Source: Narthecium ossifragum
Taxonomy: Eukaryota > Streptophyta > Magnoliopsida > Dioscoreales > Nartheciaceae
Direction of reading: 5' to 3'
Assembly (NCBI GenBank): GCA_963920575.1
Contig: OY986964.1
Location: 34,889,825 to 34,953,824 of the forward strand
Length of the DNA: 64,000 nucleotides
The notes beneath the pieces are model-generated. The model worked only from the letters and a program-made list of their open reading frames with translations. It searched no databases and was not told the DNA's origin. Within the stretch, counting starts at the first letter, position 1, and the number at the start of each line of letters is the position of its first letter. This document shows positions 1-11,780 of the stretch, one piece after another. A program made the translations under genes and the position numbers.

Positions 1-167
1 CCTTTTCCTAATTAATTTTCAAGTAATTATAGAATAATCCCCATATATATGATGATAGGCTATTGCCTTATTGGAGCATATTATAGAGATAAGGCGGTCC
101 AACGAATGAAAGATCCACAATCGTAGTATGTTCTTTATAGACCACAGCAACATTGTGCTCTTGAGAA

Positions 168-170
<3 letters not shown>

Positions 171-205
<35 letters not shown>
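171..205. repeat. (GA)n microsatellite in the 5' leader
   Basis: An uninterrupted run of GA dinucleotides lies about 20 bp before the ATG of the oxidoreductase gene, so it probably belongs to its 5' UTR or core promoter. GA/CT runs in this position recur before the genes at 21.8 kb and 51.8 kb. Confidence 0.85.
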
Positions 206-208
<3 letters not shown>

Positions 209-226
209 GAGTGAGAGCTATCAGCT

Positions 227-3200
227 ATGGCGGTGCCCGAGGCTAAGCCCATCCGCTTCGGCATTATGGGCTGCGCTGAGATCGCCCGCAAGGTCTCACG
301 GGCAATCGGACTCGCCCCTAACGCCGTCGTCGCCGCCGTCGCCAGCCGCTCCGCTGACAAGGCCCGCCGCTTCGCCGCCGAGAACGGACTGCCCCAGGCC
401 GTCGCGATCCACGGTAGCTACGAGAGCCTTTTAGAAGATTCCGGCGTCGACGCCGTCTACATGCCTCTCCCCACCAGCTTGCACGTGCGGTGGGCCGTCG
501 CCGCCGCCGAGCACGGGAAGCACCTGCTCCTTGAGAAGCCCGTGGCGCTTTGTGCTTCGGATTTCGATCGGATCCTGGAGGCGTGCAGGTCCAACGGCGT
601 GCAGTTCATGGACTCCACGATGTGGATGCACCACCCCCGGACGGCCAAGATGAGGGAGCTCCTATCGGATTCAGATCGGTTCGGCCAGCTCAAAACGGTG
701 ATTTGCTTTCATGGAGTGGATTCCCCTTTTCCATTATTCTTTGGGTGCTTTATTGGATTTCCTTTCGTGCGATTTATAGGATTATGGTGACTTAATTGGT
801 ATAAAAGGTTGCACCTTTTGGTTCATGCTGGATTCAAAACTGTGATTATGTTTAAGGAACTAATGGATTGGATATACCACTAAAGGCAATCTTGGGATGT
901 TAAGAATTAAAATCGGCATACATATGCTAAAGATCAAAATAGAAAACAGAGGATTCATAATTCAAAAAAATTGGATGTAACAGTGAAAATCCTTCTTTTA
1001 ATTGGACTTCGGAAAGAGAGGTATGACCAAGTGTTTCAGTGATGATTGAAGACACTCTCAAGCTCTGCAGAGATGTAACTCTTAAGGTTTGATAACCATT
1101 GAGATAGAAAAGCCTGAATCAATTTATGTTTAGTTGGACTTTGCAATCATTCTGGTTTTCCTAGCTAATTCAAAAGTTGTCATTTGTCCTTTAACTGCCG
1201 TAAAGAACTGGTCTATTGGGGACCATTGTTGGGTCCTCCAGGCCCAAGAGAAGACTCTTGATTTCTTTGGAGGATCATAAAATAAGCCATAGATTTGTAG
1301 CATGTTAAGGACATTCGTAATAATCATGAAGATTTTCTTTCCCTAACTAGACATTAGGTTGTGAGAATAACTACCATTCTATGCACAGAGATTTACCTGC
1401 GAGGGTGAGAGGTTCACAAGGTAAATTGGCACCGCATAGTTGAAAGCTATGAACCTATTGAAGATACGAACTTCTGTGAACGTCTTGCACCCTAGGGATA
1501 ATAGCTTAACTTCCGTCTAAAGTTATTAAAACTCTCATTGTTTTTTCCATAGTTGTGCAGCGTTGATTCATGCAGACAAATTCTGTACTGAAAACACTTT
1601 TGTCATGAAGAATAGAAGCTTTTATGAGTACTATTATTAGCTGGAGTTTAGTTTTTGGCATGATCTGATTAAACTACGCAACATTTGAGGAGGGTATGCA
1701 GAGTGCTAACCTCAACTAGTTTGGTTTGGGCTCTACTTTCTTATTAATAATGTTTACGTGATGATGAATAATGTGAATTGTACAACTTTGAAAGTTTATG
1801 AGCATGCAATACAGCAAGCACTTGATCACTTTTCTTTTCTTCCCTTTTGCTGTGAGCTTTAGTCATTTACTAGATGGTACAGTTTTCAGGATTCCTGTTA
1901 TCATTTGGCAAGTCTTTTTATGCAACAACGTAATTTGATGTCTTTTGATTCTAAAGCCAGTCGACTTCTTGGTACTTTTCTTACTTGGAATATCACTTAC
2001 CACACATTTGATTTATTGTAGGTTCTTCAGGTTCATCCTTTGACCATTTTTGCACTATGCTTGATCTGAGGAATGGAAATCATGATCATTCTAATTATTT
2101 CCAATCTCGAATTGCATCGGGGATGTCCATCAAGTTCTTGTTCTAGACAATTATCAAAGGCGTAATTGATTACAATGTGACAAGAACTGATGGCAAAGTA
2201 GATGCATGAGTCATTGACTATTGCCACACTAGTTTCGATAATCCTTAATGGACCATATAAACTAATGAATGGTCCAAATGTCTCTGCAAACTCATACACC
2301 TCATAAATGTTAATTAGTTGTCTCCCTCAATTAGTCTTGAATTCTAGGGTTCTAAGCTAAAGTGGAGCTTGGCTTAAGATCTCAAGCTCAAGCAGTCTAT
2401 TTATTCCGTCGGATATCCTTTGCAAACCTCTCAAAGGTAACTATTCACTGTTTCGCACACAAGCATGCGTATGCACATTCACGAGTACATTGTTCTTTGC
2501 TTATTTCTTGTGCTCTTAGCACAAGCAATGTATGTGTTTAGCGAATTGACTGGAATGTTTAGCACCTCAATTATATAGGATTTTATACAAAAAATTATGG
2601 ATTTGTGTTCCCTCTAGGGGAATTTTCATCTAGTAATTGTAGACGCATTTTTCACATGTAAGAGCACTTGTCCACCCTCCCTCTCTTAGGGGGATTACTG
2701 CCTTATTTTGATAGACACTTGCATGACATGTATGGGTTTTTGTCCAGCCTCCCAACCCTAAGTTGCTTGAATAGTTTTGTGAAGCAATTTCTTGTATTTA
2801 ACGGAGTGCGACTTCTTGACTCTCGATTTCTTCTGCTTATGTTTTGCGTGCGGCACCTCATGTTTTCATCATGGAACCGATGTTATTAACCAATACATGC
2901 GTTCATGTTAAAAGGTTATCAATGTCAAGCCAAGTCATTCGATTGAGTTCTGTGTTTGGCAGGTACAATGCTCATTCTTCTACAGTGGAAACCCCGACTT
3001 CCTACAGAATGATATCAGGGTAAAGCCAGATCTCGATGCTCTTGGGTCCTTGGGCGATGTCGGGTGGTACTGCATACGATCCATTCTTTGGGCTGCCAAC
3101 TACGAACTGCCCAAAACTGCAGTTGCTCTGCGCAATCTTGTCAAAAATGAAGCAGGAGTCATTCTCTCGTGCAGTTCCTCTCTGTTTTGGGAGGATGGCA

Positions 3201-3586
3201 AGATTGCTACGTTCCACTGCGGTTTTCTCGCTCACTTGACAATGAATCTTTGTGTGGTAGGCTCAAAAGGGAGCCTTCATCTCAGTGATTTTGTGATCCC
3301 CTTCCAGGAGTCCTCGGCCCCGTTCTCCTTTGCGTCCAACTCAGGTTTCAATGAACTCGTGACCGGCTGGCAGCCGCCGCCGACCAACCACGAGGTCATG
3401 ACTGACTTGCCTCAGGAGGCCCGAATGGTCAAAGAGTTTGCCAGGCTCGTGAGTGACATTAAGAATGGCAGTGCTAAGCCAGAGGAGAGCTGGCCGGCGA
3501 TCTCCAGGAAAACGCAGCTGGTGCTTGATGCTGTAAAAGCTTCGATCGATAAGGGTTTTGAACCTGTCAACATTGCTGTCAACTAA
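227..3586 (+). CDS. Gfo/Idh/MocA-family NAD(P)-binding oxidoreductase
   Basis: Two exons, 227-697 and 2963-3586, joined in phase 0 across a 2,265-bp GT-AG intron, give 364 residues, the usual length for the plant family that includes Arabidopsis At4g09670. The N-terminal Rossmann fold begins with GIMGCAEIA (residues 12-20), and the family motif EKP is at 103-105 (LLLEKPVAL). The second exon carries the C-terminal alpha/beta domain, with GDVGWYCIR, NEAGVILSC and ISRKTQLVLDAVKASIDKG. The family catalyses NAD(P)-dependent oxidation or reduction of sugars or dihydrodiols; the substrate of the plant members is uncertain and cannot be read from sequence. The start is the first ATG after the GA-rich leader. 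The splice was fixed by the match KT|VQCSF. I recognised no gene in the intron. Confidence 0.93.
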
Positions 3587-3650
3587 TAATATTCATGCTT
3601 CTTGGGAGGTGGAACGCCAATGTTTGTCACAAAGTCAGTTGATTTAGATG

Positions 3651-3656
3651 AATAAA
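3651..3656 (+). terminator. Candidate AATAAA polyadenylation signal
   Basis: A canonical AATAAA lies 65 bp after the stop codon of the oxidoreductase gene, in AT-rich DNA. It is the most likely 3' end signal for that transcript. Confidence 0.5.
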
Positions 3657-3659
3657 CAC

Positions 3660-6260
3660 CCAATTGTAATTTGAAAGGGTTGAAGTCTGCAGTTCTGTAT
3701 GGTTACTTATTGTCTCTATGTTGCTTCGTTTGCTATGTGTGCACATTGGAAGTAGCTGGTTCGCATGTCAGGGTTGTAAGAGGAGATCATGAGTTCATTT
3801 TGGAGCTCATATTAGGAAAACTTATCATATACTTGTTCATCAAAACACTTGTTTCGATGTGATCATCTTGTGTGGACTGTGTTGAATGATGCTCATCAAC
3901 TTCTTAATTTCTAGTGCGATTTTTGTGTTCGTGTAGGCTACATACATAACTCAGCACTCAGCCCATTCTTATGGTAGCCTATCTGAATCCATGATGACTT
4001 CTGTATATCAGGTCTACATTCAGCCCAGCAATGGAAGTCTTGCAAACTTTTGAACAGCATAGAGCCCAGTCTTGAGTCTGTGCGTTCAACCTAAATCTAG
4101 CAACTTCAATACATTTGATTTGACAATGTATGTGTTCAACTATGCATTGAAATTCATCTAGTCCAGCCGTTCAACACAAAAGCCTTCAAAACTTAGAAAT
4201 TGTCTAATCTTTTTTCTAAGATATTATATAATTCAACTAGGTGGGTCCTATACCACTTGGCATGGGTAACCACTGCCCCCACTACTTCTCTTTCTCTTAA
4301 CCATCCGGTAACCACCACCCCACGTGGTTTCATCTCGATCGTCTGATATATCCGAACATAACTTGAATCGGACGTCCTCGATCACATGATAGAATGCACC
4401 ATATCTTATATAATAGATGATTCAGTAATCTTTACTGCCTATTCTTAATTGACACGACTCGGGTTGAGCTGAAGCTTACTTCGATTGATTGGCGAGACTT
4501 GACTCAGCTTGACTTGAAGCCGAGTGGACCCATTCCGATTGGATCCCTGTCGACCCGGCCTAAGAATCTACCCAACCGACCACAGTCAAGCCAATGCTTG
4601 CCAAAACCATGCCAAATTGGTTTCCAAAGGCACTGTTGAACAGACATTGTCCAAGTAGTGTGAATATAGGAAACAGAGGGACAGCCATGTGATATATAGA
4701 TGATAGTCAAAGGCTCAAAGGCAAGGTTCTTACAACTAAAGCTGTGTTCATAGGGTTTAGAACGTTGACCACAGGACCTTAAACTTCATGAACACCTATT
4801 TAATGAGGGTATGTGTGGCTGAGACAGCTCACACGTTGTACTATATTAGTTTGTGCAGAGGGGTTTAAGATTTCATGGTTGTGTTGGAAGGGAGGACTAT
4901 TGTATCCTTGTCTTTGGAAGCCGATGGGTAGTTCATGAGCTTTCTCCTAGCTAAAGAAAGTATTTGAGTATCCAACAGCACTTTCCCCCCATAGTTTTAA
5001 GACTTCTTGGAACTCGTTTTACTATATTAATATGAAGAGACGTTGAAACTACCTCTTGGAGAAAGTTTAAAGTGCTTGGAAGTTGCTTGTTTTGTCAATA
5101 ATCTAGATGCATGTTGGGATTGATTACATAGCTTTTAGTGACATGATTTTGTCTTAGAATAACAGCATATGCCTATAAGGTGTGAAGAACAGCAAAATTG
5201 CTGAAATTTGGGATTTAGTTCAATATTAAGGAAAACCAAAGCCCCCTTTTAGGGTTACAAATCAAGTGTTTAAAGATCAAAAACCTTGTTCGACCGACGA
5301 TAAATGAGCCTAAATAAAAAACCAAACTACCCAAATAATTCTGAAAACCATTTGAATAGAAAAGGGTTCTTAGGAGACAAATCCAATACCTTATCAACAT
5401 TAGAATAGAGAAAAAGAGACTACTGACCTTTTTATTCCTTCCCCGACGCGTTTTACTAGTATTATAGGCTTGATGAAGGACTTTATGCCAATGAAGTCCA
5501 AATGGTTGTCTTTTTAGTTAAGACCAAGCAGGCAAGTACTGCGATGCGATGCCTAATAGTACTACTTAATTATAGTCCAAGTTCTTTGGTTTGGATGAAT
5601 GTCGATGCTTTATCTTAAGAATAATGATCCTACCTATGTAGTCCTTGTAAAAAAAATTCTTATCGTATGTTGTAGGCTAACTAGCTAGTATAAGTTTAAG
5701 TCAATAGACAATAGAAGAGACTTGTACACATTCAAAGTTATTGGTCATCAAAATCTTGATTGGAAAAAACCAATTAATAGATGGTCTGAAATAAGGACCT
5801 GAATTTGCAAGGAAATTGCATATGGATAAGGGAATGAATTTGACTCGAATTCAAAGATAATAGAATTTTTCAACAAATTTCAAGATTTATGTTACATTTT
5901 GAGTCAAGATTCAAGTCACGGTTTTTTGGTCTTTTGACATTTCACCAAGCCGGTCTAACCACATGTCTGTTTGAATCTCAACTATTTGCATGAATTTGAC
6001 TTGAATTCGATTGTGCGCAGGGGATACTCACTCATGAAGAATTTATACCAAAAAACACAGTCTGATATTTATTAGTAGATAATTTGTTTTTATAAAGGTT
6101 TAGAAGATAAACCCAAGGTTTAATATGTACAGTTAATTGGAGATGGAAATATTTGTACTCATGTTTGGATACCTATTTCTTAAGGTTTTTACTGCTCTAA
6201 GATACCATTATGATTAGTTATACTTTTTTAATGACCAAAATGCCCTTCTTTTCAAATCTA
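3660..6260. other. Gene-free AT-rich spacer
   Basis: I see no exon, RNA gene or recognisable element in this stretch. The open frames are short and not protein-like. It ends where a GA-rich block begins. Confidence 0.5.
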
Positions 6261-6263
6261 GTT

Positions 6264-6541
6264 GAGGGTGCGGAGAAGGGAGAGAGTGGAGACCGGAGGT
6301 GGGCTTGTCGAGAAGAAGGATCTTTGGGTCGGAGAGGAGGAAGAGGCCGACGGAGACGCGACGGCGCTCACAGCTGGAGAGAGAGCCCGAGAGGCGAGGC
6401 GGCGAAAGGAGAAGGTCTGGAGAGGAGAGAAAAAAATCGCAGAGGATGCGGAGAAGGGAGAGAGCGGAGGCCGGAGGTGGGCTTGTCGAGGAGGAGGATC
6501 TTTGGATCGGAGAGGAGAAAGAGGCCGACGGAGATCTTTCG
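6264..6541. repeat. GA-rich direct duplication, period 178 bp
   Basis: Two copies of a purine-rich block of about 98 bp start at 6264 and 6442. Both contain GCGGAGAAGGGAGAGAG, then GGTGGGCTTGTCGAG and AGAGGCCGACGGAGA. All six frames are open over parts of it, which is a result of base composition; the frames are low-complexity Arg/Glu/Gly and I do not call a gene. The second copy runs directly into the AGTTACTTTCC array. Confidence 0.8.
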
Positions 6542-6544
6542 CCA

Positions 6545-9090
6545 GCATTTATGGAAAATAACTACCATATTTTCATCAGTTACTTTCCACCAAACTGTCA
6601 ATAGTAACTACCATATTTTGAAATATTGAAAAAATACGGTAGTTACTTTCCACAAATGCTTGTGATAGTTACTTTCCACAATCACTAGTTACTTTCCATT
6701 AGTTTAAATCACTAGTTATTTTCCATTAGTTTAAATCACTAGTTACTTTCCGCTAATTACTTTTCAATGTTGGGAAAATGCGGTAGTTACTTTCCACAAA
6801 TGCTGGTGATAGTTACTTTCTATAATCACTAACTACTTTCCACAATCACTAGTTACTTTCCATAAGTTTCAATCTCTAGATACTTTCCTCTAGTTACTTT
6901 CCACCTATTGATAATTTGGTGGAAAGTAATTTATGAATAATTGTGAAAAGTAACTATCGTATTTTGGAAAGGAACTGATGAATAATACTGGAAAGTAACT
7001 ATTGACAATTTGGTGGAAAGTAACTCCTATCTAATTTGGAAAGTAACTATAAGATGGTAGATACTTTTGCAATATTGGGAAAATACGGTAGTTAATTTCC
7101 ACAAATACTGGTGATAGTTAGTTTCCACAAATGTCGGTGATAGTTACTTTCCACAATCACTAGTTACTTCCCATTAGTTTCAATCATTAGTTACTTTCCG
7201 CCAATTACTTTTGAAATATTGGGAAAATACGGTAGTTACTTTCCACAAATGCCGGTGATAGTTACTTTCCACAATTACTAGTTACTTTCCATTAGTTTAA
7301 ATCACTAGTTACTTTCCATTGTGGAAAGTAAATATCACCGGCATTTGTGGAAAGTAACTATCGTATTTTCCTAATATTGAAAAGTAATTAGCGAAAAACA
7401 ACTAGTGATTTAAACCAATGGAAAATAACTAGAGGAAAGTATCTAGTGATTGAAACTTATGGAAAGTAACTAGTGATTGTGGAAACTAACTATCACTAGC
7501 ATTTGTGGAAAGTAACTACCGTATTTTCCCAATATTGAAAAGTAATTAGCGGAAAGTAACTAGTGATTTAAATCAATTGAAAGTAGCTAGTGATTGTGGA
7601 AAGTAACTATCACCAGCATTTGTGAAAAGTAACTACCGTATTTTCCCAATATTGAAAAGTAATTAGCGAAAAGTAACTAGTGATTTAAACCAATGGAAAG
7701 TAACTAGTGATTGTGGAAAGTAACTATCACTAGCATTTGTGGAAAGTAACTACCGTATTTTCCCAATATTTCAAAAGTAATTAGCGGAAAGTAACTAGTG
7801 ATTGAAACTAATGGAAAGTAACTAGTGATTGTGGAAAGTAACTATCACCAGCATTTGTGGAAATTAACTACCGTATTTTCCCAATATTGCAAAAAGTATC
7901 TACCATCTTATAGTTACTTTTCAAATTAGATAGGAGTTACTTTCCACCAAATTATCAATAGTTACTTTCCACAATTATTCATTAGTTGCTTTCCAAAATA
8001 CGATAGTTACTTTCCACAATTATTCATCATTTACTTTTCACCAAATTATCAATTGGTGGAAACTAACTAGAGGAAAGTATCTAGTGATTGAAACTTATGG
8101 AAAGTAACTAGTGATTGTGGAAAGTAGCTAGTGATCGTGGAAAGTAACTATCACCAGTATTTGTGGAAAGTAACTACCATATTTTCTTAATATTTAAAAG
8201 TAATTAGCGGAAAGTAACTAGTGATTTAAATTAATGGAAAGTAACTATCACCGGCATTTGTGGAAAGTAACTACCGTATTTTCTCAACATTTCAAAACTA
8301 ATTAACGGAAAGTAACTAATGATTGAAACTAATGAAAAACAACTAGTGATTGTGGAAAGTAACTATCATCAGTATTTGTGAAAAGTAACTATTGTATTTT
8401 CCCAATATTGAAAAGTAATTAACGGAAAGTAACAAGTGATTTAAACCAATGAAAAGTAACTAGTGATTGTGGAAAGTAATTATCACCAGTATTTATGGAA
8501 AAGTAACTACCGTATTTTTCCAATATTTCAAAAGTAATTAGCGGAAAGTAACTAGTGATTGAAACTAATGAAAAATAACTAGTGATTGTGTAAAATAACT
8601 ATCACCGGCATTTGTGGAAATTAATTATTATATTTTCCCAATATTGGAAAAGTACTATCATCTTATAGTTACTTTCCAAACTAAATAAGAGTTACTATCC
8701 ATCAAATTGTCAATAATTACTTTTCATAATTTTATTTTAGTTTTTTTGATGAATTGAGCCATCTGGCTAGTATTTATTTACACCAAGTCGGCCAGGACTG
8801 CATCCCCGTCCTCTTTGTGCCATACAAAACTGGTGCTAGAATGCCTACACCTTTTAGCAATACGATCAGCCATCACATTCGATGACCGTGGAACAAACAA
8901 AAACAACACATCTTCAAATTGCAACACCAGCTTCCAAGCCTGCTTAGCCATCTGCTCCATGTTCCTGGGCCATTGAGCATTTCCATCACATGCATAAGAT
9001 TGAATAATTACTTTTCATAATTATTTATAAATTATTTTTCACCAAATTATCAATAGTTCCATTCCACAATTATACATTAGTTGTTTTCCC
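6545..9090. repeat. Hyper-iterated AGTTACTTTCC / GGAAAGTAACT array with internal inversions
   Basis: The 11-mer AGTTACTTTCC, its complement and close variants recur dozens of times. They are organised in a higher-order unit of about 115 bp that reads through ACAAATGC, GGTGATAGTTAC, ACAATCACTAG, TTAGTTTAAATCAC and CAATATTGGGAAAATAC. Orientation changes along the block: mostly AGTTACTTTCC from 6545, a flipped block near 6905-7080, AGTTACTTTCC again to about 7318, then mostly GGAAAGTAACT to 8650. A separate 'hinge' block (TTGGTGGAAAGTAA, ATAAGATGGTAGATAC) occurs near 6905-7080 and, inverted, near 7890-8050 and 8650-9090. The segment is interrupted by a LINE (8732-9002). No coding potential is seen. 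Confidence 0.9.
8732..9002 (-). mobile_element. 5'-truncated LINE fragment with RNase H remnant and 20-bp TSD
   Basis: Read on the minus strand, this 271-bp insert encodes the end of a plant LINE RNase H-like domain (VPRSSNVMADRIAKRC, close to the usual VPREANRVADxLAK), then GGCTCAATTCATC and an A-rich tail. It is flanked by a perfect 20-bp direct repeat, AATAATTACTTTTCATAATT, at 8712-8731 and 9003-9022. That repeat is itself part of the surrounding array, so the LINE inserted after the array had formed. Severe 5' truncation is typical of target-primed reverse transcription. It is not functional. Confidence 0.88.
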
Positions 9091-9404
9091 ATTCAGAGAG
9101 AGCATGACAAAACGTTAATCTAATTTAAAATGAGATATCAAGAAATCAGATCAAACATGCAAAGCCCAAATCATAAATTTTAATGCGATCATGTCCAATT
9201 ATGTTCGAGGATCTCAACTAATACATGCAAGCCAACAGGCAATGCCATCATGCTATACAAAACCTAACCCTAACCCTAATTCCCTAGCCTATAGGGTGAG
9301 AAAGAAGCTTCCAAATCTAGGGCGTGTGGTACGACGTGCCGGCGGTGCGATGTTTCACCACCCCAATGTCCAGCTGTCCTTAGGTGGTCCCACCCTTTCC
9401 CTCT
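9091..9404. other. Spacer with a short telomere-like run
   Basis: AT-rich DNA after the array. A short CCTAACCCTAACCCTAA run lies at about 9263-9279, resembling an interstitial telomeric or telo-box sequence. No gene is seen. Confidence 0.4.
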
Positions 9405-9435
<31 letters not shown>

Positions 9436-9717
9436 AAACCCCTACGTACAATAAAAGGCCAAAAAGACGTTACTCTCTCTCTCTCTCTCTCTTAATTTAA
9501 GCCGTCGTCGAGTCACCTCACAGCGCTCGCTCCGCAACCCAACACGTTTCTTGGCCACCAAGCGTCACATCTCTCTCTCTCTCTTAACTTAATTTAAGCC
9601 CGCCGGTTTCCCGGTTTCGACGGGGAATCTATGGGATCCTCCACCGGCGTTTCATGCCTCCAGCGCCCCCCACGTCGCCCCACCACCTCCCCCGCCTCCC
9701 CCGCCGCCCTACGCTAA
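9405..9717 (+). other. Promoter/leader-like block ending in an orphan 28-codon ORF
   Basis: CT microsatellites at about 9413-9434, 9471-9491 and 9572-9582, an ATAAAAGG box near 9450, and the phrase TTAATTTAAGCC repeated twice look like a plant core promoter and 5' leader. A GC-rich reading frame opens with ATG at 9631 (MGSSTGVSCLQRPPRRP...) and stops with TAA at 9715-9717 after 28 codons rich in Ser, Pro and Arg, like the start of an organelle-targeting peptide. Nothing resembling a continuing gene follows. It may be the stub of a truncated gene, a duplicated promoter fragment or a non-coding transcription unit. Confidence 0.35.
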
Positions 9718-11625
9718 TCATGCGTGATTAATGACTAATTATTACCCCCCTCTCCTCATTACTATACGAGAAACACTGGCTAACAACGTAGCCAACTCTG
9801 CATGCCCGGACATTACCCCATTAGGCCTCGTTTGGCACCCGATTAGTCTATTTCAAAATATGAGATTTTGGGGTTAAAAAAAATTAAAAATAAATTAGTA
9901 ATAATTAATTGAAATAAAAATAAAAAAATAATAATTATATGTGAAACGAGAATAAATAAATAATGATTATTTGAAATAGGAAAAAAATGTTTAGAAATAA
10001 GTACGAGAATAATGGGGTTATTCTCATACCAAAAGAGCAGTGACGGATTTAGAAATTTATTTAAACGGGGGCTCAAAAAATTTTCAAGCCTCACTCAAAA
10101 TGCGCTCATTTACTAACACAAAATACCAAGGTATAAAAATAACCAACAAAAATACATGATAAAAGAAACAAACTAAGTCATCATTGATCGTGAAATTAGG
10201 TATTAATTGATTATAGCATTGAATTACATTGCTAAAATCAGCAAAGCTTTGCTGTCAGCATATCTATGAGGATTATTTCTTAGATATGGTTAATGTATAA
10301 TACAACTTACCTGCATTCTATGGTAGCTCACTTTGATGATGATAATTATCAGGCCCAAATAATTGTATCTAGAAAATTCTTTTGGTCTACATATAAAGAT
10401 CCTTGTTAAATTTAAAAGTTATGCATCTTTAGCAATAATCCTTGAGAAATTACAAGATCATTGAGAAATTCAAGTGAGTGAAAGTGGAAAGATTTTTAAG
10501 GTCTAAAATATAAAAGATCCATGTTAGATTTCATTCATGTCACGTATGCTGGAAAAGTCTCGATCTTTCTTTAATTTTGCAACCTTGGGTTTTAGACAGT
10601 ATCTGATACTATGATTTCAATTGAATCACATTTAATTCATGTGGTAAAATCGGTAAAAATTCAATATCCAATTCATAGATTTCATGGGAATCACGTTTAA
10701 TTCGATTTGCAAAATCAACGGGGTCTTGATTCCTACATATCTACGTGATTTTGTTTAGATACGATTCATGTATGCTCTAAAGAACCTGACAGATTCCAGC
10801 AAAGTTTTTTTGACTGCATGTGAAAAAAAAATTTTCTTTTTTTTCCAGGGAATCGACCACCGCAAACGAGACCTTATAATTGGCTCAGGTGGCTATAGTA
10901 CTCATAGGGGAAATATTAAAGATACCCCACCATTTAAGTCTATGTCCATCTATCTTAACCACGTTATAAATCTAATAAAAAGTTTACTTAATTAATCAAA
11001 GTTACTTAATTCATATTTATTCGTCAAGAAATAACTCAGGACATGGTTAATATATTTTCAATATTTTTAGAAGTACATACGTGAAATCAAAAATTATATG
11101 GGTGTATTTATAATTTTAAAAATTTTAAAGGATTAAAAAATAATTATCTCAATTTTTTTTTTATTACTGTCCAGAGACAAACAGCAGAGAAGCCTACGTC
11201 CATTGGAATACTTTGTTGAAGTGTTTGTTAACAAGCGGTTGGAGATTAAACTTTGCTGACAAGTGGGTGATTAGCTTATAGTTTCCATCTAACTGGATCA
11301 TTTCGTTGAAGTTTAGAGGGAAACTTTACCGATAACGAGGAATGTGACAACGTGGTTAAATTTCTGAATACACGCTGCCAAAATATCCGAGACATGACTG
11401 TCACTGTTAGGAGAACCATGAACGAGCCCAATGTGCCCTTTTATAACCAAGGACTCAAATCTAAAACGCAATTTAACCCAGATATTTTAATTGATTTTCC
11501 TAATAACGTACAGGACTCCATATTTTGGAACCGGAATTCCAGAGGTCTACGAAATCTTTATAAATCTTGAAATTAGACCAACCTTAAATATTCCAACCAT
11601 TATTAGTAATAAAATACGATGATGG
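9718..11625. other. AT-rich spacer with MITE-like ends
   Basis: A segment beginning TAGGCCTCGTTTGGCACCCG near 9823 and ending near TCATACCAAAAGAGC at about 10023-10037 looks like an old DNA-transposon remnant, but I cannot define matching target-site duplications. The rest, to the CYP78A promoter, is AT-rich with short non-protein-like frames. Confidence 0.4.
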
Positions 11626-11628
11626 CGC

Positions 11629-11680
11629 CACGTGATCCGCGCCCGGATTTCAGAGGTCTCCCTCCCCCTCTATAAATACT
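11629..11680 (+). promoter_or_regulatory. CYP78A core promoter: G-box and TATA box
   Basis: A perfect G-box CACGTG is at 11629-11634 (in GCGCCACGTGATCCGC) and a strong TATA box, TATAAATACT, is at 11671-11680. Transcription should begin around 11700-11710, giving a C/T-rich leader of about 75 nt before the ATG at 11781. Binding by bZIP or bHLH factors is an inference from the motif. Confidence 0.65.
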
Positions 11681-11780
11681 CGCCTCCCCTCACCAACCCA
11701 CACACGCCTTCTCATATAACCTTCTCTTCTCCTCTCTTCTTGCTAGCTAGCTAGTTACCCAACTCCTCTTTCCTTGCACC

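Noticed and set aside
2033..2299. 88-codon minus frame in the oxidoreductase intron
   Set aside because: No recognisable domain, no neighbouring coding sequence; may be old transposon DNA but cannot be supported.
6210..6629. Overlapping 70-140-codon frames in the GA-rich block
   Set aside because: All six frames are open because the DNA is purine-rich and duplicated; the peptides are low-complexity Arg/Glu/Gly.
7300..8650. CRISPR-like regular repeats
   Set aside because: Repeats are diverged, touch or overlap one another, switch orientation and lack unique spacers; the surroundings are plant nuclear DNA.
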